NCBI GenBank assembly: GCA_951802425.1
Contig: OX637799.1
Coordinates: forward strand, 310,001 to 374,000
Direction of reading: 5' to 3'
Source of the DNA: Clavaria fumosa
Lineage: Eukaryota > Basidiomycota > Agaricomycetes > Agaricales > Clavariaceae
DNA length: 64,000 nucleotides
Of this stretch, positions 56,197 through 64,000 are shown in pieces. Both the position numbers and the translations under genes were made by a program. Positions within the stretch are counted from its first letter, which is position 1, and each line of letters starts with the position of its first letter. The notes beneath the pieces are model-generated. The model was not told the origin of the DNA. It did no database searches and saw only the letters and a program-made list of their open reading frames with translations.

Positions 56197-57327
56197 ATGG
56201 AACGCTTAAAACGCATTAAGCCTGTACGACGTCCGCCGAACAAGCGCCCTCTAGAACAATCTCTGTCGGCGATTGATCGCTTGCCCCCAGAAATCATGTC
56301 GTGCATCGTCATGCTCGTGTACAAAGATGGAGGCGCGAGTGCAGTTTACAACCTCTGTCTCGTGTCCAAATACATGAAAGCCCTCGCGGACCCCTTCAAG
56401 TTTCGGTTCGTCGCGGTATCAGGGCTGACACAGGTGACGGCCTTGCTTCGTTTCCTGCGTCGCTACCCCGCCAGGGCGAAGGAGATCCATTCCCTTTTCC
56501 TGTCGGAGTCCCACCCGTGGTTTCGGCGATCGGAACCGAGGGGCCTGCGTAAATGGTTCTCCTTCCGGCGTTTCCTGCCGAAAGGACCTGACTTTGTGGA
56601 ATCCGTGGCCAGATTGATCGCCAAGGTTAGGCCAACTCTGCAGGCATTGACCTGCGTCGTCGACAATTGGTTCCCAGAGGACTACGGCGCTATCTTGTCC
56701 TTGCCGTTCCCTTGCCTCACGCGCCTGAATCTTCGGTCCTCATGGTTTCGCTATCATCAAGATTCGAAACTCGAAAACTTCCTGTCGCCCACGTTCCCCG
56801 CTCTCCGATCCCTGCACATATCAACCCAGCACTATCTCTACCACCAGAACTTGTGTCATCTGGCCTCGCTCTGCCAGCACTGTCCACAGCTGGAAGTGCT
56901 GAAGCTATCAGGGGCCTGGCCCGATCCTGACCACTTTGATTCGATGTGGAGGGAATTTTGTGATGTGGAGGTGAGGCCTGAGACCGTCGTGCCCATCACC
57001 CCTTTGTTGCCGGTCACGCTGCGGCGCGTCCTGGTGCAGAACTATCATTCGGATTCGGACGCGCTGGGGGTGATGTCGGAGACCGGGCAAGTCGTCCCGC
57101 GGCTCCCGGTGACGGCTGAAAACACGGTCGAGGGGCTCCTCTGGCTCACGCCGGCTAATGCGCCCAACTTCCGCGAGCGGATGCTCTATGCCTTCGACGA
57201 GTTGCATCGGGGCCAGCTCACGGGTCTGGGTCGCATCAAGCCCGCCCAGGTGCACCGGGTGTATCGGGCCTCTGCGTTCGAATTCCTCCATGTACCGATA
57301 GCCTTGACGATCGGCGTGTATACGTGA
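56197..57327 (+). CDS. F-box-like protein, single exon
   Basis: 376 residues, intronless. After a basic N-terminus (RRPPNKRPLEQ) residues 25-75 form an F-box-like helix set: IDRLPPEIMSCIVMLVYKD, then YNLCLVSKYMKALADPF. F-box proteins bind SKP1 and present substrates to SCF ubiquitin ligases. The rest contains leucine-rich, amphipathic segments (FPCLTRLNLRSSWF, FPALRSLHIS, CPQLEVLKLSGAW) that look like degenerate leucine-rich repeats, the usual substrate side. The target is unknown. Agaricomycetes have very many such genes. Confidence 0.78.
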   Translation: MERLKRIKPVRRPPNKRPLEQSLSAIDRLPPEIMSCIVMLVYKDGGASAVYNLCLVSKYMKALADPFKFRFVAVSGLTQVTALLRFLRRYPARAKEIHSLFLSESHPWFRRSEPRGLRKWFSFRRFLPKGPDFVESVARLIAKVRPTLQALTCVVDNWFPEDYGAILSLPFPCLTRLNLRSSWFRYHQDSKLENFLSPTFPALRSLHISTQHYLYHQNLCHLASLCQHCPQLEVLKLSGAWPDPDHFDSMWREFCDVEVRPETVVPITPLLPVTLRRVLVQNYHSDSDALGVMSETGQVVPRLPVTAENTVEGLLWLTPANAPNFRERMLYAFDELHRGQLTGLGRIKPAQVHRVYRASAFEFLHVPIALTIGVYT

Positions 57328-57607
57328 GGGCGTGGGTCGATTGCTGGTGATGCGCTCTCTTTTCTTTCTTTTGATCTCCGTATGTGTACTTTCTTTGGAT
57401 CCTCTGTCGTTATCATATACATAGTCTCCCGTGTATTTTTTTGCTCCTGATATCCCTCACTTTTACGCCCTGGTGTATATCGTCTATCCGTAGCGATAAC
57501 AATGAAATTGTCTGTGTGCATTGCCGCGCAATTGAGGCTTTTAGTGGTTGAGAGTAACTTCGTTACATTTAAGTCTGTCGTCACGCGGCTCGCTTGCCAA
57601 GAACATT
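57328..57607. other. Short intergenic region
   Basis: 280 bp between F-box gene and REX4, T-rich after the F-box stop; no feature stands out. Confidence 0.4.
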
Positions 57608-58990
57608 ATGTCCCAGATCCAGGACAACCACTCGAGCGACAACGTCAACGAAGGAGCATCCATAAACTGGCTGGAGTTTCAGAAGGTACCAGTGCTAGCT
57701 CTTACGCACCCTGCTTCTCGTCAACTCCAATCTTATGTGCACCAGAGCCAGAAGCGCAAAGGGAGTAAATCAGAGAATGCATCTCGCAAACGAAGGAGGC
57801 TCCACCGCCGCTTAGCCCCAGAACCAGAATTCAGTGGCGACGGTCGGGCTCCACCGGCAACTTCTCATTCTTCCGACGTGGATACTATTGCACCTCCTCA
57901 CGCCGAACAAACGGTAGAATCGCTCGAAGAGCTACGCAATATGATTCATGGAAAATTGACGTATACGCCGAAAATGCAAACGTGAGTGGGTTTTGCGTCA
58001 ACCCTTTGTTTAGCAACCTTTCCCCATGAGAATACTGGTAGACCAGGGAAGTACCTTGCCCTCGACTGCGAGATGGTCGGCGTCGGTATAGACGCCTCTG
58101 AATCGTCCCTCGCACGGGTCAGTCTCGTGAATTTCTACGGCGCTGTCCAAATGGACGAATTTGTGAGGCAGAGGGAGAGGGTCGTCGATTACCGCACACA
58201 TGTCAGTGGTGTGAGAGAGACGGACGTGATCAATGGTGAGTTTGAGGCCTCACGTACCTGTTCGTGAATTGCCACAATTGACCATCCCTTTAATCAATCC
58301 AGCCAAACCATTCCCTCAAGTACAACAACAAGTCGCAGACCTCGTCAAGGGCCGCATACTGATAGGGCATGCTGTATCCAATGATTTGAAGGTGCAACCA
58401 TCTTTCACCACATACTTGGAATCTCCTCAAGATCCAGCTTCCATACAGGCTCTGCTTCTCACTCATCCAAGGGCCCAGACTCGTGACACTCAATTCCTCG
58501 CAAGCAAGCATAAGCTTACTCGTAGTAAGCGTCCAGCTCTTCGAAATCTTGTCCAGCAGGAGCTGGATATCCAGATTCAGAGCGGCGAGCATTCCAGTGT
58601 TTGTGTTTCAGACGTTTTCGTTCTTGTTTTGTGACTTCTTCTCTTAATCGCCTCTGCCGGCAGGTTACGGATGCGCGCGCTACGATGGCGTTGTATCGCT
58701 TACATCGAAAGGAGTGGGAAAAAGGTCGGAGAATGCAATTGGGCAACAATGCTGAGTCCAAGAAGAGGAAGTGCGTCTTAATGGATGGGCCACAGTGGGA
58801 CACTAACCACTCAAGTGCAAAAACAAGTACGCCCACGATCGAGAGACGAGAAGACTTGAGTCATACTCTATCGCCGACCATCGGCAAGTGTGCATTGGGT
58901 GGCCTACGGAGTCGTCCAGAGGCGAAGGCGAATCATTTTATTACTAGACGCGGTGAGGTAAAGTCCCAATGGTGGAAAGAGTTGATTTAG
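57608..58990 (+). CDS. REX4: REX4-type RNA 3'-5' exonuclease
   Basis: Exons 57608-57981, 58042-58235, 58303-58391, 58449-58598 and 58664-58990 give 377 residues. The DEDDh exonuclease of the REXO4 group is complete. [10 protein letters not shown] supplies the first Asp-Glu. It is followed by [29 protein letters not shown] and [19 protein letters not shown], with the second Asp in [29 protein letters not shown] and [14 protein letters not shown] supply the final His and Asp, then [12 protein letters not shown]. The basic N-terminus ([15 protein letters not shown]) suggests nuclear or nucleolar location. Yeast Rex4 takes part in pre-rRNA processing. The SSV|TDARA junction spans an intron with a GTTTGT donor. 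A lysine- and serine-rich tail of about 70 residues follows the domain. Confidence 0.9.
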
Positions 58991-59150
58991 TATAATTAAA
59001 GTGTGTTGTGTGTTGCCAGTTGTCAATAATAGGGTTGCTTCATCTGTCAAGCCATTTCTGTGGTCACACCAGGGAATATTACCAATAGGGTGCATGCATG
59101 TAGGATTGAGGCCTACACTCCTTGCAGAGCCACAAAGATCATTGCAGAGC
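58991..59150. other. 3' flank of REX4
   Basis: Short non-coding stretch; CpG content drops from about 59000 on. Confidence 0.3.
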
Positions 59151-59228
59151 ATCAGCAAAATAGCTTGGCTAAATGTTGGTATACCTGTCTATACTGACAA
59201 TTTACAGTAGCTGAGCTGTTTTGTTGAT
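59151..59228. mobile_element. 78-bp miniature of the 22975-23348 foldback family
   Basis: The ends ATCAGCAAAATAGCTTGGCT and AGCTGAGCTGTTTTGTTGAT are imperfect inverted repeats matching those of the element at 22975-23348; almost nothing lies between them. Confidence 0.7.
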
Positions 59229-59264
59229 GGGGCTTGGACAACTTGAGAGGCAAATGAGGCAATG

Positions 59265-60245
59265 AGTCTGGGCTGGGGCTAGTCCCTGAGTTGCCTGAGG
59301 CAACCAGGAACTAGTGCAGACATCAGTTGGTGGCTTGCTTGGCACACCCTGAGTCCACACCAGGTCACACAAGTAAAGTCCAGTGGGTCAGACATAAGTC
59401 TGAAGTGCCAGAGTTGCAAATGAGGGCACAGAGAATGCTGGAGAAAGCCAGAGAAGACTTCTGGTGGCACAGGTGTGACAGCTACAGACACTTGACTTTT
59501 TTCTAAATCACTTGACTTTCCATTATTATTGAGTGTCATAGATGACATGGTGATGGCATCCACATTGATGAGCCATCACACAAATAAGCCAAACTGTCAG
59601 TAATGTCATTGTGACTTGAAGACCATGTGTGTAAGGGGGGTGAAGGGGGATGCTTAGCTAATCAGCCACACTTATCCTACTAGTGTGACTATTGCTATAA
59701 ACAGTGTTCTAATGCACTTGTGATTGAGGACATCTGGTCTCACACAAACCAATCTTACAATGTGATCTGGCACTTATGTCAAGTGACTTTAGTGCCTTAC
59801 CATATGTAACACATGGTAGCAACATCATACAGTATAATGTATACATATCTTTCCTTCTTGTGCACTTGGAGAGGACCATTCTACTGCATGGCATCAAGTC
59901 TTTCTGCAGCCTCCAAGCCTTAGAATGCCCTCCACATCAAAAGCAATATCTACACTACTGTGGACAACTGATGGACTCTGGGAAACATCTGTACAATCAC
60001 ACTTAGTGGTTTAGACATTTGTACCCATCAGATTCCATCTCTGCTCTGTAGTTCCATAGTTAGTTTATTTCCCAACTCCCAGACATTTACTCCATAGCTA
60101 CAAACAGATTCTGTAGCCATACCAGAGTTATCTCCATTGCTAGCATTGCCCTGGACTTAAGTATAAAAACTCATAGATTAATGCCCTAGCTAGTCAGTCT
60201 GAATATCAACCTCATTTACCTGCATTCTCCTGCTCACACACTACC
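59265..60245. repeat. Rearranged copy of the 13.9-14.4 kb repeat
   Basis: About 59270-59475 is the reverse complement of 13945-14130, while about 59975-60240 matches 14160-14440 directly; roughly 500 bp of unrelated sequence lie between. No coding frame is recognised. A TATA-like CTATAAACAG occurs near 59695. Confidence 0.55.
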
Positions 60246-60270
60246 TGTCCTCAAACCTGAAGTCCAAGAC

Positions 60271-61494
60271 TGTCAGGATCACTTACATAAGCAGGCAAGA
60301 GAAGCCAGGAAAGGATTGCAAAAGAGTTGTGGGAAGATCACAGGCAAGTCACATGACCAGGATGGCTGACAGATTAGGTAGTCACACATCACATGACCCA
60401 GGCCTCTGGTGCATCACATGACACATGGGTCCGAGTGTGGGAATGCCGGCAACACCTGAACCGTCCACTATATATACTATGACTTTTCCTTTGTTGTACT
60501 TTTTCCCCTTATGTTAGTATCATCATCATTGACCTTACATTAAGTTGTGTGAGCATGAGACTGAGTCTGATACAATACTAACATCTGCTCATCCACCTTA
60601 GCCCCGTGTCCTAACCTGGCTAGCCTGGACCCTTAATCTCAAACTGTGACATGTTGTCACAGCTCAGCCCCTATCATCCTCTACTTCTTTACCCTGCCCG
60701 CAGTGTGCAACAGAACTGCATGAAATTTTTACTGTGTGTAGACACACATGACCGAAACTGGAGGATGACCTCCGTGACCCTGCCTGAGCAATACTGAGTG
60801 CACCAAGCCCAGTACCTTATTTACAGTGCCTGAGACCAAGACCGGGTTGAGCCCTGCTCCCCCCCAATTCCCCTGTTACTGATGTCCCCAAAACCCCATC
60901 ACCACCACCAGGGTCTGTGATGGCTGACCATGTCACCCTGCCTGTAGCCCAAGCCATGAGGCTGGACCTGTCTGTTGCCCCCTTTGATGGGCAGAAAAGA
61001 AACTTCTGTACATTCCTCTGGTTGCTACACCTCCTGTTCATGGTGAACCTGACTATCTATGCCACAGACCTGGCAAAGGTCCTCTTTGCTCTAAGCAAAA
61101 TAACTGGAGAAGGATTTGCTAAGAATGGGCAAATATGAAAGCTGAGGAGATCCTAGGGAATGGTGAAGCTGGAACCTGGGAAGAATTAGTGGTGGAGATG
61201 AGGAGGGCCTTCAACAACCTGAATGACCACATGACTGCACTTGCTGATATCGCTAGGCTGAAACAGGGCCTATTGACTGCACCTGAATTCTTCGTGAAAT
61301 TTGAGACACTGTTCTGGAGAGCAGAGTTGGATGAAGTGAGGGATTTGGACATCTTGGTCCACTGGCTGGAGCTGAACCTCAGCAGGAGATTGGTGGGGAG
61401 GATCTATGGTGTCTCTCCAATGCCAGGAGACTACAGAGAGTGGAAGGCACTTGCTGAGAGGCTGGATGCCCAACAGCAACACTTCAATGGCTAG
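60271..61494 (+). mobile_element. Truncated chromodomain gypsy, family 1 copy 2 (5' LTR and gag)
   Basis: The 5' LTR 60271-60572 starts TGTCAGGATCACTTAC and ends GAGTCTGATA. One nucleotide after it lies AATACTAACAT (60574-60584), complementary to ATGTTAGTAT(C) in the LTR (60511-60521). The gag frame starts with ATG 60920 (MADHVTLPV). It is frameshifted by a single-base loss near 61125-61135, then continues GTWEELVVEMRRAFNN, FFVKFETLFWRAEL and GRIYGVSPMPGDY to 61494. Similarity to the full copy stops there, where CAGTCC/GGACTGG-rich repeat sequence begins; protease and pol are absent. Confidence 0.88.
60920..61494 (+). pseudogene. Gag of truncated family 1 gypsy, frameshifted
   Basis: Closely matches the gag at 32838-32404 on the minus strand. 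The stop after AKNGQI (61136-61138) results from a one-base deletion relative to the other copy. Confidence 0.85.
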
Positions 61495-62075
61495 TGTTTG
61501 AAAGTCCAGTCCACTGGACCAGAAAAAGGACTGAAACTGGACTGAACCTAACTGAGTTGAACTGGACCACCAGTTGCAGTTCAAGTGGTTCACAGCTGGT
61601 CTTGGTTCTGGTTTGATGGATTTGGACACACCCATGGACCGATCAAAACCAGTTCAAGACTGGTTCAAGACTGGTCTGCAACTGGGACCAGCAGTTAGCC
61701 TTTAATCTAATTATTAAGTGGAGTTTACATAGACTTGAACACATTTAGGTATTTTCACCACTGCACAACTAGTAACATGGTTTTTAGGTCTGACCTCCAC
61801 CCAACAGAGACATTGGGATGGGAAGAAGGTGATACAATGCTGATGATGAGCTGCCAGAGCTTATTGAGCTGGAAGAGTAATCACATTGGCAACATTCCTT
61901 AAGCTTAAATACTTGTTACCTCACACACTCATTACCTCAGTTCCACACACACTACTTTACAGATTGTCTGTATGTTGTGCATAGTGCTTTTTGGCCTGGT
62001 TTTTGTCATGAAAGTGTTGTTCATACTATCCAGCCAACAAATTTCAATCCTTTAACTTAAGAAACACCATGCAAA
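61495..62075. other. Repeat-like non-coding stretch
   Basis: The first 200 bp are rich in ACTGGACC, CCAGTTCAAGACTGG and related words, probably a short inserted repeat whose ends I could not fix. The rest is AT-rich with no recognised feature. Confidence 0.35.
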
Positions 62076-62642
62076 TGTTACGGTGCGTAGTCAGGTGACC
62101 ACCGCGCATAAGTCACGGGACACGCCCGAGACCCCGAACACGTGACTAACTAACCAGCAACCACGTGGTTGGTAAACGCCCGATCACCTGACTACCTATC
62201 ACATGACCGCTACCGAGGAGACGGCCCATTTTCGTGATGGAACGTCTGTGCGGGATGCCATCACCCCGTCACCAGCCGACAGCTGTCGCCTTGGCCCCAT
62301 CAACATTAAGCCTAACCCGGCCCTTCCCTTGTTCCCTCCCCTCGCTACCACTATCCCGTCCCCTTGGCGTCCTTATACCCCTCATCAACGTCCCATCGCC
62401 CCGCCAACCCCGCCCTCGCGACCACGTGATCGTCCCCTTGGCAGACCCCCTCCTCCCTACCGTTGCCGCCCTTCCCTTCACCCCTTGTACCTACATCGTT
62501 ACCGTACTGCCATAATTTAGTATATATACGGGTAGATATGTGTCCTGTACTCGCTAGACTTGTTATTCTTGCAAATTACTCCCTCTGCTTGCATCCTGCC
62601 CAGCTAGACTGCCCAGGACTGACTCAGCAGTGAGCCGTAACA
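62076..62642 (+). repeat. 5' LTR of family 2 gypsy
   Basis: 567 bp, TGTTACGG...CCGTAACA. The internal frame at 62203-62520 has no motif and is not called. Confidence 0.88.
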
Positions 62643-62643
62643 T

Positions 62644-62658
62644 AATAACAAGTCTAGC
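62644..62658 (+). promoter_or_regulatory. Self-complementary primer-binding site of family 2 gypsy
   Basis: AATAACAAGTCTAGC is exactly complementary to LTR positions 62553-62567, 24 nt or so below the TATA box. The same one-nucleotide spacer from the LTR end is seen in family 1. Confidence 0.72.
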
Positions 62659-63035
62659 CATAACCACCTCCCTCCGGACCTGGTTCTCTCTCCAACCTGG
62701 CTTCTCCCACTGTCCTTGCGACTCGTACGAACGATCCCGCCGACCTAGCCTACCGAACACGGCAATACGCCTTGCACCTACCACCCCCTCCCGGACTGAT
62801 CGAAATCCGCGAGACTTGGCGACGAAACCGTCTGCGACACATCGACAGATGAACCCCAACCGCGATCACACGTCCGCCCACTCCTGAGTACCGAAAGTAC
62901 CCGAAGAGTGTCGTTTACCGTTCCGTTGAGAGACAGTTTATCCCCACCGGATTACTTACCTCCAAAACCCTCCGCGTACAGCGCCTATTCGAGACCTATA
63001 GTCAGGTCGAATTCATAGAAGGCCTACACGAGCGC

Positions 63036-63560
63036 TTGACCGAACTTTGGATTGCCCAACAACAGGAAGATATCGCTGAGGTCTTAGAAGGCCTCAATAT
63101 CGAAGAACTCGACAATATCCCGACCCCCGCTTCCACCGAAGCCTCGCCGTCTCCGCGTCCCGCCTCGCCCGTACCCACCACCCGAACTTTCGCCAACAAG
63201 TGCACGCAGACCCAGCCCAGCGAACGTTTCATTACAATCACCGGACACCGAGCCGAGTACCTCATCGATACCGCCACACGATATATCGTGGACTGGAAAC
63301 CTTGTACCACTCAGCCCTATCCCACCGTTCCTAGCAGACGCTCCCGGATCCCCGTTAACGTTCCAGTCTCCCCCGTCACCCCGACCAACATCCCTGACCT
63401 CCTGGCAGCAAGAGCACTTGCCGCCAGATACCGAGCCGCTGTCCACCTACCACAGCCCGAGCCTCTCAACCCACTCACTGACACCGACGATGTCTCATCC
63501 CCCGGACCCTCAGACGTCTCATCAATCCAGCCGTACGACCTCGACTCCGATGATGAGTAG
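63036..63560 (+). CDS. Upstream frame of family 2 gypsy, no ATG found
   Basis: This frame is open from about 62850 to the stop at 63558-63560 and encodes a Pro/Ser/Thr-rich acidic protein (QRLFETYSQVEFIEGLH, then LTELWIAQQQEDIAEVLEG, ending YDLDSDDE). I found no ATG in it before 63036, so it may start on a non-ATG codon, follow an intron, or be part of a longer gag precursor. Its end overlaps the gag start by 11 nt (ATGATGAGTAG) in a different frame. Confidence 0.45.
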   Translation: MTELWIAQQQEDIAEVLEGLNIEELDNIPTPASTEASPSPRPASPVPTTRTFANKCTQTQPSERFITITGHRAEYLIDTATRYIVDWKPCTTQPYPTVPSRRSRIPVNVPVSPVTPTNIPDLLAARALAARYRAAVHLPQPEPLNPLTDTDDVSSPGPSDVSSIQPYDLDSDDE

Positions 63561-64000
63561 CGGAATTATGGTGAAAGACTACAATGGAGACCAGACTGGG
63601 TACCAGACGTTCAAACGACAGTTTACTCTCCTCTTCGCCTCTGAACACGAGAGGTATGAGACCGTTGCAAAGAAAATCTACTTTGTTCTTAACAAGATGT
63701 GCCTGGACTACGCCGAGGAATGGGCTAATGCCCGGGTCGACCGAATAATCGAGATGGAAACCACGGGAAGTTGGGCCAACTTCGTGAACGACCTAGACGA
63801 CGAATTTCTCGACACGGCCGACGAAACCCGTGCCCTCGCTAATCTCCAGAAACTCCGACAGAGCGGTAAGACTGCCCGCGAATTCTTCACCGAGTTCGAC
63901 CGACTTTACCGCATGGCACACCTCACCATCACCCACCACGAATCAGTTCTTATTGAGTATCTCAAGAACGGGCTCAACCAGCCCCTCGTCGAGAAGATCT
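63550..64000 (+). CDS. Gag of family 2 gypsy, cut by the window edge
   Basis: Starts at one of two in-frame ATGs (63550 or 63553). It encodes a retrotransposon gag domain: YQTFKRQFTLLFASEHERYE, then EEWANARVDRIIEM, SWANFVNDLDDEF, LRQSGKTAREFFTEFDRLY and VLIEYLKNGLNQPLVEKI. No stop is met before the window ends. Related to gypsy gag by the FxxEFDRL and LxxGL spacing. Confidence 0.82.
   Translation, partial: MMSSGIMVKDYNGDQTGYQTFKRQFTLLFASEHERYETVAKKIYFVLNKMCLDYAEEWANARVDRIIEMETTGSWANFVNDLDDEFLDTADETRALANLQKLRQSGKTAREFFTEFDRLYRMAHLTITHHESVLIEYLKNGLNQPLVEKI

Larger units (their letters stand above)
62076..64000 (+). mobile_element. Gypsy-type LTR retrotransposon, family 2, 5' part only
   Basis: The 5' LTR 62076-62642 has perfect 8-bp inverted ends, TGTTACGG and CCGTAACA. 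A TATATATAC box lies at about 62520-62529. GCTAGACTTGTTATT follows at 62553-62567, and its exact 15-nt complement sits at 62644-62658, one nucleotide after the LTR. Two overlapping frames follow, the second being gag. The sequence is CpG-rich and open, so it appears young. Pol and the 3' LTR lie beyond the window. Confidence 0.88.

Noticed and set aside
62203..62520. Proline-rich frames inside the family 2 LTR
   Set aside because: They lie wholly within the LTR upstream of its TATA box and have no motif.

Overview
The window looks like a piece of an Agaricomycete (mushroom-forming basidiomycete) nuclear genome. Host genes are split by many short (about 45-80 nt) GT-AG introns, and the families seen are typical of that group: a linoleate diol synthase/Ppo-type fatty acid oxygenase, a DUF2235 hydrolase, a NACHT-WD40 STAND protein (HET-E/HNWD type), a CreA/MIG1-like C2H2 regulator, an F-box protein and REX4. 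The transposons (chromodomain Ty3/gypsy elements, a Tad-like LINE, hAT-type MITEs and a tyrosine-recombinase retrotransposon) fit as well. No species is claimed.

Layout. 1-6.8 kb: a GC- and CpG-rich gene block with a minus-strand Ppo-like oxygenase cut by the left edge, a divergently placed DUF2235 gene, and a tRNA-Ser(UGA) with an intron. 7.9-13.0 kb: a complete NACHT-WD40 gene with 18 nearly identical 126-bp WD40 repeats. 13-38.9 kb: a CpG-poor cluster of nested, mostly dead transposons. It holds a decayed plus-strand gypsy, a minus-strand LINE ORF1 split by a 3.8-kb insertion full of tandem repeats, and a decayed tyrosine-recombinase (YR) retroelement. A 6.19-kb chromodomain gypsy (target duplication GCCTC) sits inside the YR element, and hAT-type MITEs sit in both. 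38.9-44.7 kb: a structurally complete, CpG-rich Ngaro/PAT-type YR retrotransposon with split direct repeats A1-B1-A2-B2 and three open frames, one interrupted by an intron. 45.5-47.9 kb: two divergently transcribed nucleotidyltransferase-fold genes separated by a MITE. 50.8-59.0 kb: CreA-like zinc finger, a three-exon gene ending in a receiver-like domain, an F-box gene and REX4. 59-64 kb: more repeats, a 5'-terminal gypsy fragment and the 5' part of a young gypsy element that runs off the right edge.

Most unusual signals: (i) both LTR retrotransposon families carry a primer-binding site complementary to their own LTR just downstream of a TATA box, a Tf1-like self-priming arrangement, and in one family the two halves co-vary between copies; (ii) the intact YR element carries a minisatellite-bearing intron in its reverse transcriptase frame; (iii) the WD40 array is homogenised in a higher-order five-repeat pattern with variation limited to a few residues; (iv) CpG loss marks the 8.7-38 kb domain, including the open NACHT-WD40 gene; (v) one gene joins a helical N-terminal region to a C-terminal receiver-like domain.

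All exon structures are my own splice predictions from reading frame, GT-AG signals and family motifs. No database search was possible.
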